A stretch of DNA of 64,000 nucleotides. Source: Terriglobales bacterium. GTDB lineage: Bacteria; Acidobacteriota; Terriglobia; Terriglobales; Acidobacteriaceae. The notes below the pieces were generated by a model. The model worked only from the letters and a program-made list of their open reading frames with translations, had not been told where the DNA came from and did not search any database. A program made the position numbers and the translations under genes. The stretch is taken from NCBI GenBank assembly GCA_035651995.1, contig DASRER010000014.1:62001-126000 (forward strand), written 5' to 3'. Shown piece by piece: positions 8,824 through 17,655 of the stretch (position 1 is the stretch's first letter; each line of letters opens with the position of its first letter).

Positions 8824-9366
8824 ATGGCTGAGTTGGACGCCCAGGTCCGGCAACTCGCGGAGAGAGAACTCGACAGCGGCGATCAAATACTGGAGGTATG
8901 TACGGCGGGTAGCGCGGGATCGATCCTGCCGCAACCGTGGCAGTTCCTGATCCCGGCTAGCATCATCGGGTTCGCGATTCTATCGACGAAGATCGGCGCG
9001 CTCTCGCTGGTGTCAGTGGGCATCATCGTCTTTTCGATCGTTTGGTACTTCAAGAACTACCGGCGATACATCCTCGCGCCCACCGAGCGCTGCCTGCTGA
9101 TAATCCAGGTGGCAAGCAATCTTCAGGATCGCATTGCGTCGCGCAAGCTGCCTTACGAAAAGATCCTCTCCCTTTCGGAGACGGGCTCCGGCGCAATCAA
9201 GAACTTGGAGATCATGACGTCGGAGGAGACGATCAAGCTGATGCTGGCGACGAAAGAGCGCCGGATCAGCGACAGTGCGGAACGCAGCCGCCGGGTGGCG
9301 AACCTGCTGCGAACGAAGACCTCAAGTGGCAGCTCGAAGGCGAAGGGCAGCGCCCTCGGGATATAG
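8824..9366 (+). CDS. Small membrane protein with a C-terminal cytosolic domain, unknown function
   Basis: 180 aa, with GGAGG 8 bp before the ATG. A short acidic N-terminus is followed by two closely spaced membrane segments at about 42-57 and 60-77. A basic soluble domain then runs from 78 to 150, containing YRRYILAPTERCLLIIQ and suggesting a bacterial PH-like fold, though I cannot show this. The C-terminus is Ser/Lys rich (RTKTSSGSSKAKGS) and looks disordered. It is convergent with fabI, with only 19 bp between the stops. Confidence 0.65.
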   Translation: MAELDAQVRQLAERELDSGDQILEVCTAGSAGSILPQPWQFLIPASIIGFAILSTKIGALSLVSVGIIVFSIVWYFKNYRRYILAPTERCLLIIQVASNLQDRIASRKLPYEKILSLSETGSGAIKNLEIMTSEETIKLMLATKERRISDSAERSRRVANLLRTKTSSGSSKAKGSALGI

Positions 9367-9385
9367 CTTTCTCAGCAGCCCATTC

Positions 9386-10153
9386 TCAGAAGCCCATGAT
9401 GTTGTAGCCGCAGTCCACGTGGATGACTTCTCCGGTGATGCCGGTGCTCATGTCGGAGGCGAGGAAGACGGCGGCGCCGGCGACCTCGTCGACTTCCACG
9501 TTTCGCTTGAGCGGGGCGCGCTCGGCGTGCGCCTTCAGCATGTCCATGAAGCCGGAGATGCCGCGCGCGGCCAGGGTTTTCACCGGGCCGGCGGAGATGG
9601 CGTTGACGCGTACGTTGTGCTTGCCGAGATCGGCGGCGAGATAGCGGACGGTGGCTTCCAGCGCGGCCTTGGCCACGCCCATGACGTTGTAGCGCGGGAC
9701 GACTTTTTCGGCGCCGTAGTAGGTGAGCGTCATGATGCTGCCACCGCCGGTCATGAGCGGCAGGGCGGCGCGCGAGACGGCGATGAGGGAATAGACGCTG
9801 ACGTCGTGGGCGATACGGAAGCCCTCGCGCGAGGTGAGGACGAAATCGTTTTTTAGCTCGTCGGCCGGCGCGAAGGCAATGCTGTGCACCAGGGTGTGGA
9901 GCTTGCCGTAGCGCTCCCTGAGTTGGGCGAAGAGCTGGGCGATTTCTTCGTCGCGCGAAACGTCGCAGCGAAAGGCCTCGGCGCCGGGGAGTTCGGCGAC
10001 CAGCGCCTTCGCGTCTTCTTCGAGCCGCTCGTTCTGGTAGGTGATGGCGAGCTTGGCGCCGGCCTGCTGGAGCTTCTGCGCGATTCCCCAGGCGATGCTG
10101 CGCTTGTTGGCCAGGCCGAAGACGACAGCCGTGCGTCCGTCAATGCTGCACAT
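9386..10153 (-). CDS. fabI: Enoyl-[acyl-carrier-protein] reductase I (NADH)
   Basis: 255 aa SDR-fold enzyme that reduces the enoyl-ACP double bond, the last step of each fatty acid elongation cycle and the triclosan target. Evidence is the FabI-specific nucleotide motif GLANKRSIAWG (13-23), Tyr145/146, and the catalytic pair Tyr155-x6-Lys162 in RYNVMGVAKAAL. ISAGPVKTLAARGI follows downstream. The ATG at 10153 has a strong CGGAGGA site. A longer in-frame start at 10228 is rejected because the extra residues (NHQITQSPN) are translated repeat DNA. Confidence 0.96.
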   Translation of the reverse strand: MCSIDGRTAVVFGLANKRSIAWGIAQKLQQAGAKLAITYQNERLEEDAKALVAELPGAEAFRCDVSRDEEIAQLFAQLRERYGKLHTLVHSIAFAPADELKNDFVLTSREGFRIAHDVSVYSLIAVSRAALPLMTGGGSIMTLTYYGAEKVVPRYNVMGVAKAALEATVRYLAADLGKHNVRVNAISAGPVKTLAARGISGFMDMLKAHAERAPLKRNVEVDEVAGAAVFLASDMSTGITGEVIHVDCGYNIMGF

Positions 10154-10193
10154 GGGTGCCTTCCTCCGAGGGCGAACGGACAGGATAACAAAG

Positions 10194-10378
10194 CGATTTG
10201 GTGATTGGGTGATTTGGTGATTCGGCATTTAGCAGTTAGCAATTAGCACTTGGCCGTCGACGTCCGATGTGCTCAGGGGCCAAAATGCCAAATGCCGAGT
10301 GCTAAATGCCGCACCGCGGTCGAGTCGCTCAATCGCCAAATCACGAAATCGTCAAGTCACGAAATCACCAAATCAGAC
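10194..10378. repeat. Nested inverted repeat of octamer and heptamer arrays between fabI and the Rsm22-like gene
   Basis: Left half: octamers of GATTTGGT type (10195-10224), then heptamers of CATTTAG type (10226-10250). Right half, inverted: GTGCTAAATGCC-type units (about 10279-10311), then octamers of AATCACGA type (10330-10376). The order A-B then B'-A' makes one large palindromic array. Its right end overlaps the stop codon of the minus-strand methyltransferase (10373-10375). Confidence 0.85.
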
Positions 10379-11341
10379 ATCGCTCCACTCGTCTCCCCAT
10401 TCGGCCTTGCGGGCGGCGCGGTAGCGTTGCTTGTCGCTGCGGGTGACGACTTCGCGCTGGAGGCCGGCGGGAGCGCAGAGGAGCAGTTCGGTGTGTCCCT
10501 TGTGATGTCGCGGGTGGCGAACGATGCGAGCAGCGGCCGGGTCCGGCGGTCGGCGGCTGAGGGCGACGTAAGAGAACTTTTCGTCTTCGTAGCCGAGTTC
10601 GGCCTGCTTCAACCGGCGATGCGCGGCGGTGCGCTCCAGGCGCGCGGCGAAGTGGCACCAGTCACCGGCCGTTTCCATGGGACAACGGCCGCCATGCGGG
10701 CAGGGAGCAACCATGGCGGCGCCGGAGGCAAGCAGTGCCTTGCGAGCAGCGATGATGTTGGCGAATCCTGGAGGCGTGCCCGGTTCGACGATGACGAGCA
10801 GCTCTCGCGCCGCGGCCCAGGCGCGGGCGATCAAGGCGGCCTGCTGACGAGGCGACAGCTCGTTGAGCGCATAAGAGACGATGACGAGATCGGCGCTCGG
10901 GAGCGGTTCGGGGAGAGTGAGGTCGCGCGCAATCCAGTTCGCGTTGCGCAGGGGTGCAAGCGGCGAGTGAGCGGCGAGGCGTTTTCCGGCGGCGATGAGC
11001 TCGGTGTCGCGTTCGATCAGTGTTGTGAACCCGACGCTGGGGAAGGCGTCGGCCGCGGCCCAGAGCGCGGCGCCGGGGCCGGCGCCGAGGTCGAGCAGCG
11101 TGCGGACGTCTGCTCGAGGAGCGCGCGCGTGAACTTCATCGAGCACGCGGCGCACGGCGGCGTAGGTTGCCGGCAGGCGCAGGGCGATGTAGGCGGCGCG
11201 GTCGGCGGCGGCGCCGAGCGCGCCGGAGGAGCGTCCCGATTTGTAGCGCGAGGTGAGCTCGGCGGCAGCGCGGGCGAGGGTTTTTTCGGGGAAGGGCGCG
11301 AGCTCGGCGGCGATGGCGGCGCGCAGTTGTGAAGGAAGCAT
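10373..11341 (-). CDS. Rsm22-like small ribosomal subunit methyltransferase
   Basis: 322 aa. SAM-binding motif LLDLGAGPGAALWA is at about 82-95, followed by VIVSYALNEL (about 153-162). After the Rossmann part comes the cysteine cluster CPHGGRCPM...DWCHF (about 218-237), the RTAAHRRLK segment and EKFSYVAL, all features of the Rsm22 family (mitochondrial and bacterial ribosome-associated methyltransferases). The Cys cluster probably binds metal or an Fe-S cluster. The substrate in bacteria is not established. The stop codon sits inside the repeat array at 10194-10378. Confidence 0.88.
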   Translation of the reverse strand: MLPSQLRAAIAAELAPFPEKTLARAAAELTSRYKSGRSSGALGAAADRAAYIALRLPATYAAVRRVLDEVHARAPRADVRTLLDLGAGPGAALWAAADAFPSVGFTTLIERDTELIAAGKRLAAHSPLAPLRNANWIARDLTLPEPLPSADLVIVSYALNELSPRQQAALIARAWAAARELLVIVEPGTPPGFANIIAARKALLASGAAMVAPCPHGGRCPMETAGDWCHFAARLERTAAHRRLKQAELGYEDEKFSYVALSRRPPDPAAARIVRHPRHHKGHTELLLCAPAGLQREVVTRSDKQRYRAARKAEWGDEWSDV

Positions 11342-11470
11342 TCCGGGAAAAGAGTACCTCAGCGGCTAGAGCCGGAGTGTTTTCGAGCTTCGACTTTCCA
11401 GTTGCCAGTTTCGTGCATGGACAGTCGTGGCCGAGAAGCCTGGAGCGCTTGCCGTGGTGCGTGGCTGTCC

Positions 11471-11500
11471 GGGGTCCTTCGCTTTGCTCAGGATGATTCC
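11471..11500. repeat. Copy of the dispersed TCCTTCGCT..GCTCAGGATGA element
   Basis: Contains GGTCCTTCGCTTTGCTCAGG followed by ATGATTCC, upstream of the MFS gene stop (11517). Related copies lie at 12995-13012, 16801-16819, 48957-49031 and in part at 1841-1856, always outside genes. Confidence 0.5.
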
Positions 11501-11516
11501 GCGGGGGTCCGTCGAT

Positions 11517-12782
11517 CTAATCGGCTACCGTCGTCGGGACGGCGACTTCGGCCTGCCTGGGGGCGTCAACGGCGGCGAGTGCGGCGACTGCTGCGACCAG
11601 ATACATGCTGCCCACAATCGCAAAGCCGCCGCTCAGGGCAATGTGGTGCGAGACTGCGCCGACGAGCGGGGCGATGACGATCTGCAACACGGTGCCGAGA
11701 AAATAGAAAGTGTTCTGCACGCGTCCCATGAAGTGCTTGGGCACGATCTCCATGATGCTGGACTGGATGGCGACGCCGGAGATGCCGCGCGCCGAGCCCA
11801 TCATGGCGTAGATGGCCACGCCGATCCAGAGCCAGGCGAAGAAGGGCATGACATAGAGTCCGAGGGCCATGACGCTCATGGAGACAATCGTGGCCAGGCG
11901 CGGCGACCAGCGCCTGATGAGCAGTGGCGAGTAGAGCGCGCTGATGAAGGCGCCGGTGCCCCATCCGCCGTTGAGCCAGCCGTAGCCGACGGCGCCGGCA
12001 TGGAGGATGCGGTCGCTGAAGGGAGCGGTGAGCACGCCCTGCGCCATCATGCCGGCGATGAAGAGCGAGAGCGCCGTGCCCATCAGCATCAGGTAGCGGT
12101 TGGAGCGGACGTAGATCCAGCCTTCGTGCAGCTCGTGGAGATACTTTCCGACGGCGGTCTCGGCGGCGTGCAGCCGCTCAGAGATGGCGTGCTCGTGCTT
12201 GACGACGTGGCGGCCTCTGCGGACAAACAAGTAGCAGACGAAGGAGACGACGTAGGTGCTGACGTCGAGCAGCAGCACGCCGCCGAGGCCGATGTGGTTG
12301 TAGACAAAGCCGACGACGGCGCCGGCGAGCAGCCATCCACCTTGCACGCCGGCGAGCAGGAAGGTGTTGGAAGTTACGAATTGGGCGTCGGGCGTGAGTT
12401 CCTGGATGAGCGCGGTGACGGTGGGCCAGAACATCCAGAAGCCGGCGGCCACGAGCACGGCCATGGCGTACAGATGCCAGACCTGCGCCTGTCCGCGCAG
12501 CGCGAGGGTGGCGACAGCGAGAATAACGATGGCGCGCGCGGCGTCGAGGAGCATTACCAGGCGGCGGCGGTCTTCCCGGTCGATGATCACGCCGGTGAAC
12601 GGCAGCATGAGCATGGCCGGCAGCGTTTGCAGCATGACAAGGGTGCCGAGCGCGGTTTCCGAGCGCGTGGCCTGGAGGATGAACCACGTCACCGCGGCGG
12701 CGTTCATCCCGCTCCCGAGCATGGAGATGAGATTGGCGGTGAACACGAGCCGCAAGGCGCGATGTTTGAGGATGGAGCGCAT
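11517..12782 (-). CDS. MFS exporter, EntS/MFS_3-like
   Basis: 421 aa, twelve predicted helices. The loop after helix 2 reads PFTGVIIDREDRRRL, matching the G-x-x-x-D-R-x-x-R-R/K motif A of the major facilitator superfamily. The overall pattern (short loops, FWPTVTALIQELTP between helices 4 and 5, and a central cytosolic loop near 190-215) resembles the EntS-like branch that exports siderophores or drugs. It stands alone on the minus strand with no siderophore genes nearby, so the substrate is unknown. Confidence 0.87.
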   Translation of the reverse strand: MRSILKHRALRLVFTANLISMLGSGMNAAAVTWFILQATRSETALGTLVMLQTLPAMLMLPFTGVIIDREDRRRLVMLLDAARAIVILAVATLALRGQAQVWHLYAMAVLVAAGFWMFWPTVTALIQELTPDAQFVTSNTFLLAGVQGGWLLAGAVVGFVYNHIGLGGVLLLDVSTYVVSFVCYLFVRRGRHVVKHEHAISERLHAAETAVGKYLHELHEGWIYVRSNRYLMLMGTALSLFIAGMMAQGVLTAPFSDRILHAGAVGYGWLNGGWGTGAFISALYSPLLIRRWSPRLATIVSMSVMALGLYVMPFFAWLWIGVAIYAMMGSARGISGVAIQSSIMEIVPKHFMGRVQNTFYFLGTVLQIVIAPLVGAVSHHIALSGGFAIVGSMYLVAAVAALAAVDAPRQAEVAVPTTVAD

Positions 12783-12994
12783 TTATTTGTGCGGAGTTCG
12801 CGGCCGCCGGCACATTCAATGTAGCGCGGAAAGGCGGGGCGCGCCAGTTGCGAAGAGTGATTGAGGGAGGTCGCGATTCCGGAGGGGCCGAAGCAAAATC
12901 GAGTGCGGCCGGAATGCCCTGGCGCAGAGGGAAAGGCGCGGGCGACCACGGGGTCCTTTGACTCGGCAATCAGCCCGCCCGTGGCGAGCTGATT

Positions 12995-13012
12995 GGCTTC
13001 GCTCAGGATGAC
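12995..13012. repeat. Copy of the dispersed CTTCGCTCAGGATGAC element
   Basis: GGCTTCGCTCAGGATGAC lies between the divergent MFS and methyltransferase genes, just upstream of a TATAAT at 13026-13031. Confidence 0.5.
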
Positions 13013-13025
13013 TCGGAGGCAATCA

Positions 13026-13031
13026 TATAAT
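13026..13031 (+). promoter_or_regulatory. Candidate -10 hexamer TATAAT before the methyltransferase
   Basis: A perfect TATAAT lies 18 bp before the proposed TTG start at 13050. No recognisable -35 box is at 16-18 bp. The same pattern recurs before the AAA+ gene (45340) and the thiolase (60324). Confidence 0.4.
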
Positions 13032-13049
13032 CCCCTGCACGGAGCGACT

Positions 13050-13700
13050 TTGAAGCTGAAGGAACTGTTCGGCAAAAAAGAGAAGAACGAGCACCGCATC
13101 ATCCGGCGGGTGGAGCGCACGGGGGACGTGCTGCAGCCGGAGTATCACCGGGCCACACTGGAGTGTCCCGAGCCGGCGCGCTGGAGCATGTTCGACTCGA
13201 TGACGGCCGAGGTCGAGGTGCTCGAGTTTCTGCGCGCCGTGGTCACGACCATCAAGCCGAAATTGGTGGTGGAGACCGGAACATTCATGGGCATCTCGAC
13301 GCTATGGATCGCAGAGGCCCTCAAGCAGAACGGTTTCGGACGGGTCGTGACCTGCGAATTCGATCCGTTGGTTTTCGCCAAGGCGAAGGAGCGTTTCGCG
13401 GCGTCGCCGCTCAGTGATCTGATCGAGGCGCGCTGCCAGTCGAGCCTGGAACTCGATGTTCCGGGGCAGATTGACCTGCTGTTCAGCGACAGCGACATGC
13501 CGGTGCGCGAGCAGGAGGTGCGGCGCTTTTTGCCGCAGATGAATCCGAACGGCGTGATCCTGATGCACGACGCCAGCTCGCATCTGAAGGTGGTGCGCGA
13601 GGCGGCGCTGCGCCTGGAGCAGGAAGGGCTGATCTCGGTGCTGCTGCTGCCGACACCGCGAGGGTTAGTGATGGCGCAGAAAAGGCAGGGCAGGAAGTAG
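13050..13700 (+). CDS. Class I SAM-dependent methyltransferase (Methyltransf_24/CmcI-like)
   Basis: 216 aa from TTG 13050 (KLKELFGKK), chosen because GGAG lies about 7 bp upstream. A longer frame to 12993 would read through the dispersed GGATGAC element. The motif VVETGTFMGISTLWIAEAL is the family's motif I, followed by VVTCEFDPLVFAKAKERF with the acidic ribose-binding residue, LLFSDSD and ILMHDASSH. Such proteins often modify small molecules or sugars, but the substrate is unknown. The TAG stop (13698-13700) overlaps a heptamer array. Confidence 0.82.
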   Translation: MKLKELFGKKEKNEHRIIRRVERTGDVLQPEYHRATLECPEPARWSMFDSMTAEVEVLEFLRAVVTTIKPKLVVETGTFMGISTLWIAEALKQNGFGRVVTCEFDPLVFAKAKERFAASPLSDLIEARCQSSLELDVPGQIDLLFSDSDMPVREQEVRRFLPQMNPNGVILMHDASSHLKVVREAALRLEQEGLISVLLLPTPRGLVMAQKRQGRK

Positions 13701-13719
13701 TTGCCAGTTGCCGGTTGCC
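13699..13719. repeat. Heptamer array AGTTGCC x3 overlapping a stop codon
   Basis: Three 7-bp units (AGTTGCC, AGTTGCC, GGTTGCC) begin within the TAG of the methyltransferase gene. The same unit occurs twice in CAGTTGCCAGTT at about 11399-11410. Confidence 0.7.
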
Positions 13720-13822
13720 ATCACCCCTCGAGAGCCGGGCTCCCCACTTGCACCTTGCCGGGCGTCGGGACTAGGATGCGCGCGAAAAGAGCAGCACGGC
13801 GCGGCACCCTCCGGAGGTCCCC

Positions 13823-14977
13823 ATGCAGAAGCGCAATGTAGTCATTGCCGCACTCGCGATTTTTCTGATTGCCGGTCCGGCCGCGGCGCAGTTGCAGGAC
13901 ATCGTGATCACCGCGGGCACGCCGGAAGACCAGGCGACGACGGCGATCGGCAAAGAAGAGGACGGTAACAAGCGCGCCGCGATGTGGTCCGAGTTCGTGA
14001 CCAAGTTTGCCGACAACAAGGGCGCGGTGGCCTACGGGAACCTGCAACTGGCGCAGCAACTCCAGTCCAATGGCGATGCGGTGGGCGCGCTGGCGGCGGC
14101 CGAGAAGGCCTACGCCGCCATGCCGAACAACATGGAGATCATCACCACGGCCGTGGGCGCGGCGCAGCAGGCGAAGAACTGGAGCAAGGCCGCGCAGTAC
14201 GCCAATGCGGGCGGCAGGGCGTACAACGGCATCGGCAAAACGAAGCCCGAGGGAATGAGTGATGCGGAGGCGGCCGCGCAGGCCGAGCAGCAGCGCAAGA
14301 ACCTGGCGGCGCAGTACGAATTCCTGGAAGCGGCGTCGTACAACGCGATCGCCAGTGAACAGGACCCGAAGAGCCGCTTCGCGGCGATCGAGCAGTTCAC
14401 CGAGGCCTTTCCCAAGTCGAAGTACGCGGAGCCGACGACGCAATTGGCGATCGTGTCTCTGGCGCAGATCAACGACATGACGCGGCTGGCGGCTTTCAGC
14501 GAAAAGGCGCTCGCGGCCAATCCGAACAGCCTGGCGACGCTGGCCATCGTGGCCAACGCGTTTTCGCAAGAGCAGTCGGGCGCGCACCTGGCGAAGGCGA
14601 CCGAGTACGCCAAGCGGGCGATTGAGCTTTCGAAAACGCAGGCCGACGCGAACGGCGTGATGGTGGGGCTGGCGCACTCGGCGCTGGGGTACACCATGCT
14701 GCGTCAGGATGGGCTGACGGCACCGCGTCCTGGACCGAAGACGCCGGGCGCGATCGCGGAGCTGAAGCTGGCGTCGGCGGCGCTGAAGAGCGATCCGGGA
14801 TCGTATGCCATCGCGCTGTACTGGCTGGGGTTTGCGTGCGCCAAGAGCAATCGCATGGACGAAGCGCGCAGCGCGCTGAGCGAAGCGGCCGGCATCCCGG
14901 GACCGTACCAGGCGCTGGCGCGCGATCTGCTGGGCAAGGTGAACAGCGCCCGGGCGCCGCGAGCGGCGGCGAAGTAG
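13823..14977 (+). CDS. Secreted TPR-repeat protein
   Basis: 384 aa with a good ribosome site (CCGGAGG, then ATG 13823). Residues 1-22 are a Sec signal peptide ending AAA-Q (GPAAAQLQ). The rest is alpha-helical with TPR-like repeats, for example GNLQLAQQLQSNGDAVGALAAAEKAYAAMPNNMEII in the 70-105 region (described, not quoted in full), then around 190-215 and 290-360. It is probably periplasmic and likely a scaffold. No enzyme domain is visible. It converges with another, unrelated TPR protein at 15024-16634. Confidence 0.8.
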   Translation: MQKRNVVIAALAIFLIAGPAAAQLQDIVITAGTPEDQATTAIGKEEDGNKRAAMWSEFVTKFADNKGAVAYGNLQLAQQLQSNGDAVGALAAAEKAYAAMPNNMEIITTAVGAAQQAKNWSKAAQYANAGGRAYNGIGKTKPEGMSDAEAAAQAEQQRKNLAAQYEFLEAASYNAIASEQDPKSRFAAIEQFTEAFPKSKYAEPTTQLAIVSLAQINDMTRLAAFSEKALAANPNSLATLAIVANAFSQEQSGAHLAKATEYAKRAIELSKTQADANGVMVGLAHSALGYTMLRQDGLTAPRPGPKTPGAIAELKLASAALKSDPGSYAIALYWLGFACAKSNRMDEARSALSEAAGIPGPYQALARDLLGKVNSARAPRAAAK

Positions 14978-15023
14978 CGCGCCGGTCAGGCGGTCGGCGA
15001 GTCGGCCGCCGCCACGTGCGCCT

Positions 15024-16634
15024 TCAGTTCACCGGACCGTCAATGATGATGCCCGCAGCCTTGCGGGCGAACTCAATCTGCTTGCGCTCGCCGTTGCGCG
15101 CCACGTCGTGGAGCTGCGTGTAGTACGTGCGCGCCTTTTCCTTGTTGCCCGCGAGTTCGGCGGCGCGGGCCGCGCCGTAGAGCGAGTTGAAGCGGCGAGG
15201 CGCCGACTGGAGCGAGGCTTCGTATTCCGCAAGCGCTTGCGCCGGCTGCTTCAGCTCGAGAAGCAGGTCGGCCAGGAGCTCGCGCGCGGGGAGGACCGAG
15301 CCGGGAGTAATGTTCGACTTATCGGCCGAGTCTTCCTTGTCGGCGGCGGCGCGGGCGAGTTCGAGTGCGCCGGGCTCCTTCTCAGCGAGGGCGAGCCACG
15401 ACGCGGCCTCGAGGCGCATGATCTCGACCTGGCCGGACCAGTACGGTTCCTGTTTGGCGAGAGCGTCACGCATGGCCGCGAGCTGAGTTACGCCGGCGCG
15501 CGCTTTGTCGAGCTGATTGCTGCGCGCTGCGCCGATGGATCGCGCCCACAGCCGGATGGCCGGTGGGACGGCGGGTGCTCCGGGAGCCGGCTGCAGCGCG
15601 GCGGCGGCTTTCCAGTCGCGACGCTCCAGCGCGTAGCGCGCCGGAATCGCGGCGAGCGGGTAGCCGGCCTTGAGCGATCCGTCGCCGGCGCCGATCTCAG
15701 CAGCTTCACGCACTACCGCCAGGGCCCTGGAGTCCTGTCCGGATTGCAGGTAGGCGTAAGCGAGGTAGTCGAGCGCGTGCAGCGCTTCGGTCCAGCCGGC
15801 GGTAGCGTGTTCGGCGCGCGCGTAGGCCTCGCCGGCGCTGGCAGCGGCGCGGTTGCTGGCGATTGAGTCTTCCCAATATCCCAGACGCGTGAAGATGTGC
15901 GAGGGCATGTGCAGGGCGTGCGGCACCGAGGGCGCGATCTGGGCGTAGCGGCGCGCGGCGGCGAGGCCCATGTGGGCCAATGGCGGAGCGTCACAGGCGT
16001 GAATCACGTAGTGCGCGACGCCGGGATGGCCGGGCTGGCGGTCGAAAATCGGAATGAGGAGTTCGCCGGCGCGGCGATACTGCGCGTACGTCTTGTCGGT
16101 GGGCGACTGAATGGCGATGAGCGAGAGCGCGTAAAACATGGTCGCCTCGCTGTCGTCGGGTGAGTGCTGATGAGCGCGCGCCATTGCGTCAGACCAGGCG
16201 CGGGCGCGCTCGGCGTGGGGACGATGGCGGTAGTCGCGGTAGAAGTCGGCGAGGGCGGCGATGAAATCGCGCTCACGCTGGGTGGGCGCGCTCAGCTTAC
16301 CCGCCTCCGCAATGAACGCACTGCCCGCCGCCAGCTCGGCCGGTGTGGGCGGCTCCCACAGCGGATGGTAGTGCGAAGCCGCCATGCCCCACCAGGCGAT
16401 GCCGCAGTGAGGATCAGCCTGCGCGGCGTCATGGAACGACTTCTCCGCCTGCTCGAACCAGAACGAGTGCAGCAGGGCAAGGCCGCGCTCAAAATCCGAC
16501 TGCGCTTTCGCGGAACAGGAAGTGACGAAGTTCACGCGTCCGAGCTTTTCCGGCGGCTTGCCGGTGTGCTGGTGGCCGTCGTCGGCGGTGAGGAGGAGAG
16601 AGGAAGCGAGAAAAACAGCAGCCAACGTACGCAT
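15024..16634 (-). CDS. TPR-repeat protein of unknown function
   Basis: 536 aa. A short signal-like N-terminus (MRTLAAVFLASSLLLTADDG) suggests export. The conserved N-terminal segment is ALLHSFWFEQAEKSFHDAA, then HCGIAWWGMAASHYHPLW, with many His and Trp residues. This arrangement recurs in proteins I associate with Acidobacteria. Helical repeats cover the remainder, including a PHALHMPSHIFTRLGYWEDS segment at about 240-260. The clustered His residues could bind metal, but I have no direct evidence. It is preceded on its strand by a purine-rich leader and no clear operon partner. Confidence 0.78.
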   Translation of the reverse strand: MRTLAAVFLASSLLLTADDGHQHTGKPPEKLGRVNFVTSCSAKAQSDFERGLALLHSFWFEQAEKSFHDAAQADPHCGIAWWGMAASHYHPLWEPPTPAELAAGSAFIAEAGKLSAPTQRERDFIAALADFYRDYRHRPHAERARAWSDAMARAHQHSPDDSEATMFYALSLIAIQSPTDKTYAQYRRAGELLIPIFDRQPGHPGVAHYVIHACDAPPLAHMGLAAARRYAQIAPSVPHALHMPSHIFTRLGYWEDSIASNRAAASAGEAYARAEHATAGWTEALHALDYLAYAYLQSGQDSRALAVVREAAEIGAGDGSLKAGYPLAAIPARYALERRDWKAAAALQPAPGAPAVPPAIRLWARSIGAARSNQLDKARAGVTQLAAMRDALAKQEPYWSGQVEIMRLEAASWLALAEKEPGALELARAAADKEDSADKSNITPGSVLPARELLADLLLELKQPAQALAEYEASLQSAPRRFNSLYGAARAAELAGNKEKARTYYTQLHDVARNGERKQIEFARKAAGIIIDGPVN

Positions 16635-16800
16635 GGGAATCCTCCACCTCGCGGGCGGGTCTTCATTGTACCCAAACCGCTACCGGGAGGACTTGCGGAG
16701 GCTGGAGGGCGCTTGGGCACGCCGTGACATGCCCGCGCGTGACGAAATCGAGCTTGGCCAGAATGCCTTGGGACGACAAAGATGGCGCCAGCGGTACTGG

Positions 16801-16819
16801 GTGCTTCGCTCGGGATGAC
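16801..16819. repeat. Copy of the dispersed CTTCGCTCGGGATGAC element
   Basis: GTGCTTCGCTCGGGATGAC in the 244-bp gap upstream of the TPR gene. The rest of the gap carries a GAGAACC/GAGAACG heptamer array at about 16838-16874, ending 5 bp before the lipoprotein stop region. Confidence 0.45.
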
Positions 16820-16878
16820 TGGTCCACGTGTGGACGGAGAACCGAGAACGGAGCTGAGAAGCGAGGATCGAGAACCGC

Positions 16879-17547
16879 TTACTTCACCATTTCGTCGCTG
16901 AGCAGGTGCGCCTTCAACGCGAGCGTGTGGGCGCGGACGAGATCGCCATCGGTGGTCGCGGTGCGGGACTGGGTCATGTAGAGGCGAATCTGCTGCACCA
17001 TGGCCTGCTGGTCCACGGTGAGCGGCGAGCGGAGCGTGGACAGATTCTGCTCGGCGGATTGAAGCAGCTGTTCGGTTGTCTGCCGGGCGTGCATGGCCTG
17101 GTCGTGAGGAAGACCGGGAGCGACCTGCACGGTGTTCTCCGGCGGAGCGGGCGGTTTGGCGCTGGCGGTGGTGGATGGCTGCGTGGACGGCGTCGCGGGC
17201 GGCGCCGGCGAGGGCGTTGCGCCGGCAGGCTGCGAGCCGGTCGCAGCGGTTGTGCTGGGCGGCTTGCGCGTGGTGGTGGTGTGCGCCGCCGAAGGCTTGG
17301 TCCTGGGACGCGGCTTCGTCGTGGTGCTTGTGCTTGGGGCCGGCCCTGGAGCAGGTTCGGCGGGAACCGGCTTGGCCGGCTCGGGCTCGGTCACCGTGGG
17401 TGGAGCAGGAGCGGGCTCGGCTGGAGTCGCGATCGTGGGCGCCGTCGCCGCGGGCTGCGGCACGGGCGGCTTTTTTTTCTTGCAGCCCGCCAGGACCGCC
17501 ATCAGGGCGATGAGCGCGAGCAGCGTGAGCTTACGAAGTGGCATCAT
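16879..17547 (-). CDS. Proline-rich lipoprotein
   Basis: 222 aa. The N-terminus has a lipoprotein signal with lipobox LAGC (Cys at about residue 22), followed directly by KKKK. Residues 30-150 are a low-complexity Pro/Ala/Thr linker with an internal basic stretch (KPRPRTKPSAAHTTTTRKP). The C-terminal 70 residues form a compact helical domain (QAMHARQTTEQLLQSAEQN, LTVDQQAMVQQIRLYMTQS). This looks like a lipid-anchored periplasmic domain on a long wall-spanning stalk. The function is unknown. It lies directly downstream of the histidine kinase gene on the same strand, about 110 bp away. Confidence 0.75.
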   Translation of the reverse strand: MMPLRKLTLLALIALMAVLAGCKKKKPPVPQPAATAPTIATPAEPAPAPPTVTEPEPAKPVPAEPAPGPAPSTSTTTKPRPRTKPSAAHTTTTRKPPSTTAATGSQPAGATPSPAPPATPSTQPSTTASAKPPAPPENTVQVAPGLPHDQAMHARQTTEQLLQSAEQNLSTLRSPLTVDQQAMVQQIRLYMTQSRTATTDGDLVRAHTLALKAHLLSDEMVK

Positions 17548-17655
17548 CGGCCGATCGATTGCGACTTACGAATTGCGAGGTTGAGAAACCCAGAGCATCA
17601 TCAGCAACCTCATCCATGATACTTCGTCTTTATGATTCGTACTTCGAGCCCAAAT

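Noticed and set aside
10154-10228. A 25-residue N-terminal extension of FabI
   Set aside because: The extra residues read directly through the GATTTGGT octamer array, and the downstream ATG has a strong ribosome site and the normal FabI N-terminus.
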